From the NCBI RefSeq assembly GCF_011090385.1, contig NZ_SEWW01000002.1, positions 237,825 to 301,824 on the forward strand: a DNA stretch of 64,000 bases. The letters are read 5' to 3'. A model generated the notes under the pieces. The model ran no database searches. It had not been told where the DNA came from and saw only the letters and a list, made by a program, of their open reading frames with translations. This document shows positions 16,416 to 25,418 of the stretch, piece after piece. This stretch comes from Aquirufa beregesia. Lineage in GTDB: Bacteria; Bacteroidota; Bacteroidia; Cytophagales; Spirosomataceae. Within the stretch, counting starts at the first letter, position 1, and every line of letters begins with the position of its first letter. Both the position numbers and the translations under genes were made by a program.

Positions 16416-16488
16416 GGTGGAGTAGCTCAGTTGGTAGAGCATCGGACTGAAAATCCGTGTGTCCCCGGTTCGAGTCCGGGCTCTACCA
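16416..16488 (+). tRNA. tRNA-Phe (anticodon GAA)
   Basis: A 73-nt cloverleaf can be drawn fully: acceptor GGTGGAG with CTCTACC (one G-T pair), D stem GCTC/GAGC, anticodon stem CGGA/TCCG around loop CTGAAAA with GAA at 16449-16451, variable loop, and T stem CCCGG/CCGGG around TTCGAGT. The discriminator is A and CCA is not encoded. Confidence 0.96.
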
Positions 16489-16501
16489 CTTCAATTTTAG
16501 A

Positions 16502-16534
16502 AAGACCCTGACGAAAGTTAGGGTCTTTTTTTTT
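16502..16534 (+). terminator. Rho-independent terminator after tRNA-Phe
   Basis: A 10-bp stem AGACCCTGAC/GTTAGGGTCT with a GAAA loop is followed by nine T residues, 14 bases after the tRNA end. Confidence 0.9.
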
Positions 16535-16605
16535 ATCCAATATTAGGCTAGATTTGTTAATCTTTGTCAAGATTTGCGGCAGGACTTTTGTCTGGATTTT
16601 TGTCT

Positions 16606-16638
16606 AGATTTGTCAACTTTTCAAAAGTTGACAAATCT
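16606..16638. repeat. 33-nt perfect palindrome of the RAYT-linked family (copy A)
   Basis: Two exactly complementary 16-base arms (left arm AGATTTGTCAACTTTT) meet at a single central C. The same architecture occurs at 55786-55818 and 56632-56664 on both sides of a RAYT transposase gene 39 kb away. Degenerate half-sites surround this copy: AGATTTGTTAA near 16550, GTCAAGATTTG near 16567, and CCAAATCTAAGTCAAAT after it. It fills the gap between the tRNA terminator and the isomerase gene. Confidence 0.85.
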
Positions 16639-16717
16639 AAGCCAAATCTAAGTCAAATGAATCAATTTTGACCACAATTGATATAAGTAAACTGATTTTA
16701 ACCTAGCTTAATAACCT

Positions 16718-17665
16718 ATGAAAATGAGTCGTCGGGATTTATTGAAAGCATCGGGCACTACTGCCGGTATGGCGCTTGTTCCTCAGCTTTCTCCAGCCCA
16801 AAATACCCCATCCAAAAACACGTTCCGATTGAGTTTGAACCTGAGTACCATCATGGGGCAAAACTTAGGGTTTATAAAAGAATTAGAAGTGGCATCTCAA
16901 GCCGGTTTCAGATCTGTTGAAATTTGGATGCCAACCTTAGAAAAATATATAGCTTCAGGAGGGACCATAGCCGATGCCAAGAAACGCATCGCGGATTTAG
17001 GTTTAACGATTGAAAATGCCATTGGCTTTGCTCAATGGATTGTGGATGATAATACAACGCGTAGTAAGGGTATCGAGCAATTAAAACGTGAAATGGGTTT
17101 ATTGGCGGAACTAGGCTGTAAGCGTACTGCTGCTCCTCCCATGGGGGCCACGACTGAGCCAGGTTTGAATTTAAAAGCTGCCGCAGAGCGCTACAGAACG
17201 ATTTTGGAATTAGGAGAACAAATGAATGTTATTCCTCAATTGGAGATGTGGGGCCATTCTAAAAATTTGCATCGTGTGGCTGACGTGCTTTTTGTTGCGG
17301 CCGAAAGTGGACATGCCAAGGCACGTTTATTACTCGATGTATTCCATATTTATAAGGGTGGTTCTAGCCACGAAAGTCTTCATTTGGTAGGAGAAAATTC
17401 CATCGATATTTTTCATATCAACGATTATGTTACTAGTATCAAGCCGGATCAAATAAAAGACGCTGATCGAATTTATGCTGGTGATGGAGAAGCTCCCATT
17501 GATAAAATCGTGCATGCTTTAAAACCTAGTGCTCAACCCGTCGTGCTTTCCTTAGAATTATTCAATAAGCAATTGTATGCTCAAGACCCTTTGGTCGTAG
17601 CTAAAACAGGCTTAGAAAAGATGAAAGCTGTGGTTAAACGAGTAAATGCCCAATATAAAGTATAG
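16718..17665 (+). CDS. Tat-exported sugar phosphate isomerase/epimerase-like TIM-barrel protein
   Basis: The 315-residue protein opens with a twin-arginine signal (SRRDLLKASGTTAG, cleavage near residue 27), so it is exported folded. The body is a xylose isomerase-like (AP-endonuclease 2 superfamily) TIM barrel with strands ending in QLEMWGH, LLLDVFHIYKGG, IFHINDY and YAGDGEAPIDKIV, offering Glu, Asp and His metal ligands. Hydroxypyruvate isomerase and 3-ketosugar epimerase relatives share this form. The substrate is unknown. The GH95 fucosidase gene begins seven bases after it, suggesting joint work on an extracellular glycan. ATG at 16718 or 16724 would both leave the Tat motif intact. Confidence 0.85.
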   Translation: MKMSRRDLLKASGTTAGMALVPQLSPAQNTPSKNTFRLSLNLSTIMGQNLGFIKELEVASQAGFRSVEIWMPTLEKYIASGGTIADAKKRIADLGLTIENAIGFAQWIVDDNTTRSKGIEQLKREMGLLAELGCKRTAAPPMGATTEPGLNLKAAAERYRTILELGEQMNVIPQLEMWGHSKNLHRVADVLFVAAESGHAKARLLLDVFHIYKGGSSHESLHLVGENSIDIFHINDYVTSIKPDQIKDADRIYAGDGEAPIDKIVHALKPSAQPVVLSLELFNKQLYAQDPLVVAKTGLEKMKAVVKRVNAQYKV

Positions 17666-17672
17666 TCAATTC

Positions 17673-20090
17673 ATGAAAAAATTCAGTTTACTGATAGCTC
17701 TTTTTAGTGGGATCTCATTTGTCCAATTGGCCGCAGAGCCAGCCACAAAATCTGCTTCTAAAAAATTAAAACTTTGGTATAATAAGCCCGCCCAATACTT
17801 TGAGGAAGCATTGGTATTAGGGAATGGCCGGATTGGAGCCACTGTCTATGGCGGAACAGATACTGATAAAATTCATTTAAACGATATCACGCTTTGGTCT
17901 GGGGAGCCTATGGATCCCTACATGAATCCCCAAGCTTATAAACATCTACCGGCAGTTCGGGAAACTCTCAAACAAGAAAATTATAAACTGGCAGATTCTT
18001 TAGTCCGTAAACTTCAAGGTAAATTTTCGGAATCCTATGCGCCACTGGGTGACTTATACATCGATTTTAAAGCGAGCCAGGTAAAAAATTATTACCGAGA
18101 ACTAGATTTGGAAAAGGCCATTGCCTCCGTAAAATACGATGCGGATAATCAAACCATTTCTAAAGAATACTTTGTGTCTTATCCAGACAAAATCTTAGTG
18201 ATTCATCTGAAAAGTTCTCAAGCCCAAGGCCTCAATTTTAGCGTTCGATTCGGTTCTCAATTGAAATATAAATCGAAATCAACCATCAATCACCTCCATT
18301 TTCAAGGGGTAGCTCCTGTGCGAGCAGAGCCCAATTATGTCAGGAAAAAAGGGAATTCTATCATTTTTAAAGAAAACCAAGGGACTCGTTTTTCGGCAGA
18401 TGTATTATTACAATCTACGGATGGACAAGTAGCCAGAACGGATAGTACGGTAAGTCTTTCCAATGCCACCGAAGCAACTATATTAGTTTCATTGGCCACC
18501 AGTTTTAATGGTTTTGATAAAAACCCACAAAGCCAAGGCCTAAATGATGATGCCATTGCTCAAGAACAATTACAAGTGGCTAGTCGTAAAACGGTAGTCG
18601 AAATGCGGGCTAGACATATTCAGGATTATCAACAGTTTTTTAAACGGGTAAATCTTCGTTTAGGAGGAGAGCAGGCTCCTGAGCTACCTACCGATGACCG
18701 ACTGAGAAGATATGCCAAAGGGGGGAAAGACCCTTATTTGGAAACATTATATTTCCAATTTGGTCGCTACTTATTGATTTCAAGTTCTAGAACTTTAGGT
18801 GTTCCAGCCAATTTACAAGGATTATGGAACCCGCATATTCAACCGCCATGGAGCAGTAATTATACCATGAACATCAATGCCGAAGAGAACTATTGGCTGG
18901 CGGAGAACACCAATTTGTCGGAAATGCATGCTCCCTTTTTAAGCTTCATTGAAAATTTAGAGAAAACAGGAAAAATAACAGCCAAGACCTTTTATGATGC
19001 ACCAGGCTGGACCGTACATCATAATTCAGACATTTGGGCCATGACGAATCCCGTAGGGGACTTTGGAAATGGCTCGCCAAGTTGGGCTAACTGGTACATG
19101 GGAGGGGCATGGGCAGCAACCCATTTATGGGAACATTATAGTTTTACCAAAGACGATAAATTCTTGAAAGATAAGGCTTATCCATTAATGAAAGGGGCGG
19201 CAGAATTTTGTTTGGCGATGTTAATTCCCGACAAAAAAGGAAATTTGATTACTTCTCCATCTACTTCTCCAGAAAATAGATTTATAACACCTACCGGCTA
19301 CCAAGGAGAAACAGCTTATGGTGGAGCGGCTGATTTGGCCATGATTCGTGAGTTATTTCAGGATCTCATTGAAGCAGATAAAATACTAAAACAAGATGCG
19401 TCCTTTAGTCAGCAGCTACAAGAAGCATTAAAAAAGTTATATCCATATCAAGTTGGCAAAAAAGGAAATTTACAAGAATGGTATTTTGACTGGGAAGATG
19501 TAGAACCTACCCACCGGCACCAAAGTCATTTATTTGGTTTGTTTCCAGGAACACATTTGACGGTGGAAAATACACCTACCTTGACGGATGCTGCCAAAAG
19601 GACATTGGAAATTAAAGGGGATGAAACCACTGGATGGTCTAAAGGCTGGAGAATCAATTTATGGGCAAGATTAAAGGATGGGAATCATGCCTATAAAATG
19701 TATCGAGAATTGTTGAAATATGTGGAGCCCGATGGCGTAAAGATTGAATACCGACGTGGCGGAGGGACATATCCCAATTTATTTGATGCACATCCTCCTT
19801 TCCAAATCGATGGGAATTTTGGTGGGGCCGCTGCTGTAGCTGAGATGTTGGTACAATCTGACATGAGTAAAATATATTTATTACCCGCTATTTCAGATGA
19901 TTGGAAAGAGGAAGGAGAAGTAAAAGGTCTGAAGGCCAGAGGTGGATTTGAAATTGATATGGCTTGGAAAAATGGGAAGGTGGTTAAGTTACACATCAAA
20001 GGTGTACCGGGCGGTAAAACTACTTTATTTGTCAATGGTGCTTCCAGAGAAATACAGATTGCAAAGGGGAAGAAAGTGAGAATAATTTAG
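17673..20090 (+). CDS. Glycoside hydrolase family 95 (alpha-L-fucosidase/galactosidase)
   Basis: The protein of about 805 residues matches GH95 throughout: LWYNKPAQYFEEALVLGNGRIGATVYGG near the start, LNDITLWSGEP, the barrel segment QGLWNPHIQPPWSSNYTMNINAEENYW, GWTVHHNSDIWA, STSPENRF, HRHQSHLFGLFPG and FQIDGNFGGAAAVAEML. GH95 enzymes use an inverting mechanism on alpha-1,2-L-fucosides or related L-galactosides. I chose ATG 17673 because it begins a normal signal peptide (MKKFSLLIALFSGISFVQLAA); a nine-codon upstream extension to 17646 would spoil it and overlap the previous gene. Likely periplasmic, together with the Tat-exported isomerase. Confidence 0.93.
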   Translation: MKKFSLLIALFSGISFVQLAAEPATKSASKKLKLWYNKPAQYFEEALVLGNGRIGATVYGGTDTDKIHLNDITLWSGEPMDPYMNPQAYKHLPAVRETLKQENYKLADSLVRKLQGKFSESYAPLGDLYIDFKASQVKNYYRELDLEKAIASVKYDADNQTISKEYFVSYPDKILVIHLKSSQAQGLNFSVRFGSQLKYKSKSTINHLHFQGVAPVRAEPNYVRKKGNSIIFKENQGTRFSADVLLQSTDGQVARTDSTVSLSNATEATILVSLATSFNGFDKNPQSQGLNDDAIAQEQLQVASRKTVVEMRARHIQDYQQFFKRVNLRLGGEQAPELPTDDRLRRYAKGGKDPYLETLYFQFGRYLLISSSRTLGVPANLQGLWNPHIQPPWSSNYTMNINAEENYWLAENTNLSEMHAPFLSFIENLEKTGKITAKTFYDAPGWTVHHNSDIWAMTNPVGDFGNGSPSWANWYMGGAWAATHLWEHYSFTKDDKFLKDKAYPLMKGAAEFCLAMLIPDKKGNLITSPSTSPENRFITPTGYQGETAYGGAADLAMIRELFQDLIEADKILKQDASFSQQLQEALKKLYPYQVGKKGNLQEWYFDWEDVEPTHRHQSHLFGLFPGTHLTVENTPTLTDAAKRTLEIKGDETTGWSKGWRINLWARLKDGNHAYKMYRELLKYVEPDGVKIEYRRGGGTYPNLFDAHPPFQIDGNFGGAAAVAEMLVQSDMSKIYLLPAISDDWKEEGEVKGLKARGGFEIDMAWKNGKVVKLHIKGVPGGKTTLFVNGASREIQIAKGKKVRII

Positions 20091-20095
20091 TTATT

Positions 20096-20110
20096 AGAAT
20101 GAAGAATGTA
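20096..20110. repeat. Short intergenic repeat, inverted copy
   Basis: AGAATGAAGAATGTA lies six bases past the GH95 stop and is the reverse complement of the repeat at 15509 and 20798. Confidence 0.45.
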
Positions 20111-20155
20111 AAATGGCTCACAACCATTTATAATTCATAATATACAAATTTCGAC

Positions 20156-20705
20156 CAGCTCCAGCGAAATGTGATGAACGCAGCGGTAGACGGGGTTTTG
20201 ACCTCAGCATGGGCGATGCGCGTTGGCGTCAAAAATATAGGCGATAGCGGAGAGAATCACGGTTCCGCAAAGCGGAATTCGCCTTTGCTGGACGACAAAA
20301 AAAGAAGTTTTTTTGTTTCTTTTTTTTCAAAAAAAGAAAATCCTAGTGAAATGATGAAACAATAAAGGTTTGGCTTATTTTGTTTCCTTTTATCAGTAAC
20401 ATTGTTAGAATAATGCTTTTCATGGTATTTCTTTTTTTTCATAAAAAAAGAAACAAAAAAAAACAGAAGGGAATACGGTTAATCTAAGACGAATTCCGCT
20501 TTGCAGAACCGATTGTCACTCCGCTTACGGCTTTAATCTTTGACGATTACGCACATGGCCTATGCGCAGGGTCAAATATCCGCCTTCCGCTTCGCTCAAG
20601 CTTCGCTCCAATCTTTCGTTGGGATTAACCTTTCAATGTAAAATGTAGAATTGTTTTGAAAGTAAATCCCGTCGTTCAGCTCCTGCCCAACATGATGAAC
20701 GCAGC
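20156..20705. repeat. Large composite inverted-repeat element
   Basis: The 724-bp gap between two convergent genes contains a large structured repeat. Arms at about 20198-20342 and 20424-20575 are reverse complements with clear similarity along their length; the best block is 15 identical bases (20267-20281 against 20490-20504). The inner ends of both arms carry A/T homopolymer runs (TTTCTTTTTTTT and AAAAAAAGAAA). Outside the arms two direct repeats of about 29 bases (20156-20184 and 20677-20705, both with TGATGAACGCAGC) bracket the whole. No coding frame looks real here. A decayed mobile element, a repeat family or a bidirectional terminator are possible. Confidence 0.65.
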
Positions 20706-20797
20706 ATCAAAATAATTTATAGGGATTAGTTATTAGGAATTAGTGAGTAAATGAATGAGTACTAAATTTAGCTTGTAGGGAATGTGTGCTCATAATA

Positions 20798-20821
20798 ATT
20801 CTACATTCTTCATTCTACATT
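20798..20821. repeat. Short intergenic repeat, copy 2
   Basis: Copy of the repeat at 15509, here extended by CTACATT. It overlaps the 3' end of the TonB-dependent receptor gene and supplies its last Met codon and TAG stop. Confidence 0.5.
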
Positions 20822-22833
20822 AAAATAAGAAACTGCCCCCAAACACTTCTCCCTACGCCATTAATGCCTGATCCGTGCATGCGGTAATCCACATCACCTA
20901 GATTTTGAAGTTGAAGACTTAATTGCCAATGTTTACGTGCATAAGTAGTTTGTAAGTTCATGACTCCCCAGCCAGCTGTACCCAATGGATTCATCCGGTT
21001 ATCTGATTTATCTCCAGCACTCAAGCGCTCTTGACTAAAAGCAAAAACATGCTCAATTTGAGAAGTAAAACGTCCTGTTTGAATAAGGTATTGAATAGAA
21101 CCATGCAAAGGAGGAATACGACGCATGGGCTCATTTTGTGTCAAATTTTGGCCAAATACATAAGATAATTGCCCTTGAAGAGCACTTCTTGAAGTGATTT
21201 TGTAAAGCCCTGACCATTCTCCTCCAGCCAAATAACTTTCTTCTACATTCCTTTTTTCATACACAGGATAGCCTTGAATCACCGTGTTAGTTTTCACTCG
21301 GGTAATTAAATTATTCAGGCCAGTTCTAAAAACGGAAATTTGCTGACGGAAACGATAATTTTCAAATTTATAACCTAGTTCCAAGTTCAAAGAATATTCA
21401 GGCTTTAATTCATAAGCCGGTTTTTCATACCTAAAATCGACAATGCCCAAGCTTCCTAAATCATCCAAATTAGGAGAGCGGAATCCTGAACTACTGGAAA
21501 GATAGACCGAAGAGTTCGATCCTATAAATCGGCTTATGCCTGCTGTATAGACCAATGCCTGATTTTGAACGATACTTAATCCTAGGGTCGTATCCGGTAA
21601 AGTGGCTTTCACTTGATGCCAGCGCAAGCCTAATTCAACCTGGTACTGGCTTAAACGGATATGATGTAAAGAAAAAAGTGAACTTTGCTCGTACTTGGAT
21701 TGGTCGGGATATAGCCCTCTCAAAGGGGTGATTTTTTGTGAGGATTGGTTTATATCCGAACGTGAACTAGCAACTCCATCGTGATACATTTCAAAGCCTG
21801 AGGTCGACGACCAATGTTGGGTCCATTGGCTTTCTATATCGATACTGAGACTTCGTGTATTGACTTGATCAGACTCTACACGTAGGGTGGGGCTAGCATT
21901 TTTCTGGGCCCTTCTATTCTCTAAACTTGATTGAAAGGCTACAATTCCAGTAATTTTTTGTGCCCAAGCATACTGTGTGCTAGCTGTACCTTTCCAATAC
22001 ACTCTCTCATATTGTTGTTTTTCCATCTCGTTGATGGCAAAGTTCTCTAATACGACCTTGTGATAAACAGGAACATTTTTTTGAACCATTTGCTGGTAGC
22101 CTGCTTCCCATTCAAAATACTTACTAGCTTGATGCCTAAATTTAAACATGGATGAGCCTTCATTATAAGCACTTGGACTTTGAGCGCCTAATTGGTTACC
22201 CCGGATTAAATCACCAAACTTTTTGCTAGACCCAGAGACTAACAAACCCCAGTTTTTCTGGCTGTACATGATTTTTCCTTGGTAAGAGTTTTCCATGTCG
22301 TTACTAGCCCACCTTTTCTGAAGTCCTACTTGCAAGAATGGTCTTGAACTAAATTGTGGTTTTTGGCTATACAGATGAACTACACCCGTTAAAGCATCAG
22401 ATCCATATTGCACAGCACCTGAACCCATGACACTTTCTACTCTTTCTAAGGTAAAGGGGTCTAGGGTATTTAAATATTGATTTGGGCCATATCGAAATGT
22501 GGAATTATTGAACCTAATTCCATCCAACATCAATAAGGTTTGATTGCCCGTAAGCCCTCTTACAAATAAGGAACCTCCCCCTTGATTGGTTTTTTGAAGG
22601 AAGATTCCTGGCATATTCATCAACAGTTCGGGACTCGTTCTCGCACTTTTTTGTTGGATACTAGAGTCTGTCCAAACTTGAGAAGAATAGGGGCTTTGTA
22701 GAATAGTTTGTGCTTTTCTGCTAGCACTAACCACAATATTTTGTAAGGTGTCGCTCGCGTTTTTTTGGGCTAAAAGCGACACCCTTTGACTCATTAAAAT
22801 CAGTAAAATAAAAAGTGTAAACTTAATCCTCAT
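20815..22833 (-). CDS. TonB-dependent outer membrane receptor
   Basis: The 672-residue protein has a signal peptide (about 22 residues), a plug domain starting LQNIVVSASRKAQTILQSPYSSQVW and continuing ELLMNMPGIFLQKTNQGGGSLFVRGLTGNQTLLMLDGIRFNN, then a beta-barrel ending NLGDVDYRMHGSGINGVGRSVWGQF. It lacks the long carboxypeptidase-like N-terminal domain of SusC proteins and resembles vitamin B12 or metal-chelate receptors (BtuB/CirA type). Its start lies within the end of the phosphoesterase gene (11-base overlap), so the two are co-translated, hinting that the receptor imports a product or cofactor linked to that enzyme. The very last residues, LILM, are encoded partly by an intergenic repeat. 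Confidence 0.9.
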   Translation of the reverse strand: MRIKFTLFILLILMSQRVSLLAQKNASDTLQNIVVSASRKAQTILQSPYSSQVWTDSSIQQKSARTSPELLMNMPGIFLQKTNQGGGSLFVRGLTGNQTLLMLDGIRFNNSTFRYGPNQYLNTLDPFTLERVESVMGSGAVQYGSDALTGVVHLYSQKPQFSSRPFLQVGLQKRWASNDMENSYQGKIMYSQKNWGLLVSGSSKKFGDLIRGNQLGAQSPSAYNEGSSMFKFRHQASKYFEWEAGYQQMVQKNVPVYHKVVLENFAINEMEKQQYERVYWKGTASTQYAWAQKITGIVAFQSSLENRRAQKNASPTLRVESDQVNTRSLSIDIESQWTQHWSSTSGFEMYHDGVASSRSDINQSSQKITPLRGLYPDQSKYEQSSLFSLHHIRLSQYQVELGLRWHQVKATLPDTTLGLSIVQNQALVYTAGISRFIGSNSSVYLSSSSGFRSPNLDDLGSLGIVDFRYEKPAYELKPEYSLNLELGYKFENYRFRQQISVFRTGLNNLITRVKTNTVIQGYPVYEKRNVEESYLAGGEWSGLYKITSRSALQGQLSYVFGQNLTQNEPMRRIPPLHGSIQYLIQTGRFTSQIEHVFAFSQERLSAGDKSDNRMNPLGTAGWGVMNLQTTYARKHWQLSLQLQNLGDVDYRMHGSGINGVGRSVWGQFLILM

Positions 22834-25288
22834 CTTCCTCGTCTTCTTTCGTATTTAAAATAGCTGCTCTGCGTGGTGCTGGCATTTCAGAATGTTCTCC
22901 TCGAACCGACTTCCAGATTATCTGGTTTAGCACTAAATCAGGGATGGCATCTTCCATGGAGAAATCCAGTTTTTCACTTAGACGTGCACTTGCATTATCT
23001 GCTACATTCTTTTCAAAAATATCTACTTGTGGAGCGATGTGTTGGAAAGGTCTAACATCGGCTTTCGAGGTAAAGCATTTGTACATCGGAGTAGCGGCAG
23101 CGTCATATTGACTCATGGGAGGAATTCCTAAAATCAACTCCATGGTTCTTAGCATGGAAGAAGTAGAATATGGCGTGTGATCTACAAAACCACGTTTTAC
23201 AAATCCGCCAGCCACATATGCTGTGGTGCGGTGTGCATCTACGTGGTCAGATCCATTTTGGGCATCATCTTCCACAATAAATATAGCCGTTTCTTTCCAA
23301 ATTTTGGATTTGGATAAATGCTCTACAAATAAACCAATGGCATAATCATTTTCCGCAACAAAAGCTGTGGGTGTGTAAGAACCCAGTTTTTGACCCTCCG
23401 TATGGTCATTAGGAAATCTCAAGGAATTGAATTGTGGAACCTGGTTTTTTGCTAATAAAGCATCAAATTCCTTTTTCCAGCGATTGAAACGCAAGGTATC
23501 CATAATTTTTTGGTCAAATGACGGAAAATCTGGGCAAAAATGACCTTCAATGGAAGGGATATTAGGTTTGAAATCATCGGCAAATTCTCCATAAGTACGG
23601 TAGGAGACGCCTGCTCTTTTACAAAAATCCCATATAAAACCATTTTTGGGATTAGCAATGGTTCGATTTCCTTCTCCGTCATATTTACCCCCTCTGCCGC
23701 CATATCCTGTCGGCCATGTTTTTTCCAAATAATCCGTGGCATGAGCGGATGTAGACCAGTTATGGCCATCAGAACTTACTTCTCCATCCACATAAAAATT
23801 ATCTAGCAAAACAAAGTCTTTAACTAATTTATGCTGATTAGGTGTTACTTTTTCGCCAAATAAAAGCAAAGACAAATCTCCATTTCCTCCCTTCACATCC
23901 GCTAATACTTGGTCATAAGTACGATTTTCCTTCAATATATAGAACACATATTTGATAGGAGATTTTCCACCTACTTTGGTTGGGATAGGATTCCCTTTTT
24001 CACCTTTGGCTTGAAGCTCTATCTGCTTGTTATATGGGGTATTGGTATAGACAGCTTTGGATAAAATAGCTAATTCAGCGTCAGAAGGCTCTTGGAATAA
24101 AGACATGGTTCCTTTCATTAAACCACCTATGTATTCTACTTTAGCTTTTTTCTCATTATCTGCTTGCTGATAAGTGACTTTTTGAATTTTAGCTAACGGG
24201 TTTGGTCCTTTTGGATTGGCAAATGAAGAAAAGCCTTTTCCATTAGCTACATAAACAGTTTTGCCAATCACTTTTACGGCAGTAGGATACCAACCTACTG
24301 GAATGAAGCCTAACGATTTCGATTTTCCTGGTTTTTCAACCTCAAATACGGCTAAGCAGTTATTGTCAGCATTGGATATATACAATCGTTCCTCATCTTC
24401 AGAAAGGGCCAATCCATTCGTGGAAGAGCCCTCCAAGGCATTGGGAAATAAGGCTGCATTTAATACTTCTATCACTTGGTTGGTACGAGTATTTAGGACT
24501 GATACCGAATTATCATTAGCATTGGCAACAAATAAGGTGTTACCGTCTTTAGTTAGTAAAATTTCATTGGGATGATCTCCTACTGCGATGCCTTTGTCAA
24601 AGCTTTTTGTTTGGCAATTGAAGGGTAAAATTTGTGCACCTCCCCAAATAGAGATGTACAATTTATCTCGCTTAGGACTTAGCAAACAAGTAAAACCTTC
24701 TGCCGGCAAGGGAAAAGTGTCACTCACTTTATTCTGGCGAACATCCACTAAATAGAGCTTGTTATTGTCTTTGGAAACCACATATAAAATCCCACGCTCA
24801 TCGTCCAAGGCCATCCCAGTAGGAGAGATGATGTCTTTTACTTTGTCTGTTAATGAAATAGAACCTTTCGCAATGAGTTGCTTATTACTGATTTCAAACT
24901 TTAGCACCTTATTGTCATTTCCACCAGATGCATAAACGGTTTTATTATCTGAGGCAATGGCTACTCCATACCAAGATTTTGCTACCTCGATACTATGAAC
25001 CACTTCATTCGACCTGGTATCAATTAATTGCAAACTTTGAATGCTTTGTCCATTGTTCGTGGCTACCATCCATTGCTTGTTAGCAGATACCGCTAAATTT
25101 AAAGGTAAATCACCTAGAGAAAGGGATTTTCCATGAGGAGATAATTTCCAGCCATTGGGAAGCCTTACCCTTTTTTTCTGTAAATCTTGTTGTAATTTGC
25201 TAGGGACTTGAGCTATTGCTTCATGACCTATAATTAGTGCACAGAAAAAGCCTAATAAGCACAGGCTTTTGGAGAAATGGATTTTCAT
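22823..25288 (-). CDS. Bifunctional beta-propeller/phosphoesterase family protein
   Basis: The 821-residue exported protein (signal peptide to about residue 26) combines a YncE-like seven-bladed beta-propeller (residues about 45-360, with repeats such as LFVANANDNSVSVLNTRTNQ) and a C-terminal alkaline phosphatase-superfamily phosphoesterase domain (from KYVFYILKENRTYDQVL; then DNFYVDGEVSSDGHNWS, AIGLFVEHLSKSKIW, IFIVEDDAQNGSDHVDAHR). The Asp/His-rich metal sites are visible in the last segments. It acts in the periplasm or at the surface on a phosphoester whose identity is unknown. It is the first gene of a leftward pair with the TonB-dependent receptor. Confidence 0.88.
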   Translation of the reverse strand: MKIHFSKSLCLLGFFCALIIGHEAIAQVPSKLQQDLQKKRVRLPNGWKLSPHGKSLSLGDLPLNLAVSANKQWMVATNNGQSIQSLQLIDTRSNEVVHSIEVAKSWYGVAIASDNKTVYASGGNDNKVLKFEISNKQLIAKGSISLTDKVKDIISPTGMALDDERGILYVVSKDNNKLYLVDVRQNKVSDTFPLPAEGFTCLLSPKRDKLYISIWGGAQILPFNCQTKSFDKGIAVGDHPNEILLTKDGNTLFVANANDNSVSVLNTRTNQVIEVLNAALFPNALEGSSTNGLALSEDEERLYISNADNNCLAVFEVEKPGKSKSLGFIPVGWYPTAVKVIGKTVYVANGKGFSSFANPKGPNPLAKIQKVTYQQADNEKKAKVEYIGGLMKGTMSLFQEPSDAELAILSKAVYTNTPYNKQIELQAKGEKGNPIPTKVGGKSPIKYVFYILKENRTYDQVLADVKGGNGDLSLLLFGEKVTPNQHKLVKDFVLLDNFYVDGEVSSDGHNWSTSAHATDYLEKTWPTGYGGRGGKYDGEGNRTIANPKNGFIWDFCKRAGVSYRTYGEFADDFKPNIPSIEGHFCPDFPSFDQKIMDTLRFNRWKKEFDALLAKNQVPQFNSLRFPNDHTEGQKLGSYTPTAFVAENDYAIGLFVEHLSKSKIWKETAIFIVEDDAQNGSDHVDAHRTTAYVAGGFVKRGFVDHTPYSTSSMLRTMELILGIPPMSQYDAAATPMYKCFTSKADVRPFQHIAPQVDIFEKNVADNASARLSEKLDFSMEDAIPDLVLNQIIWKSVRGEHSEMPAPRRAAILNTKEDEEDED

Positions 25289-25418
25289 AGTGAAAGGTTT
25301 TGAAGGCTCAATTTACTAGCATTTTTATATAAATGATTCGCTGATTCATTTTTTAATGATTTGGTAAAATAGTCTCACGTATTGAAAAGTAGATTTGGAG
25401 AATATAAATGTTGATAAA

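Noticed and set aside
17646-17672. Upstream ATG extension of the GH95 gene
   Set aside because: It overlaps the previous gene and would disturb the signal peptide; ATG 17673 is better.
20171-20442. Short frames in both directions with Lys/Phe-rich ends (KKRSFFVSFFSKKE type)
   Set aside because: They are produced by the A/T runs in the inverted repeat and read through its arms; no protein family fits.
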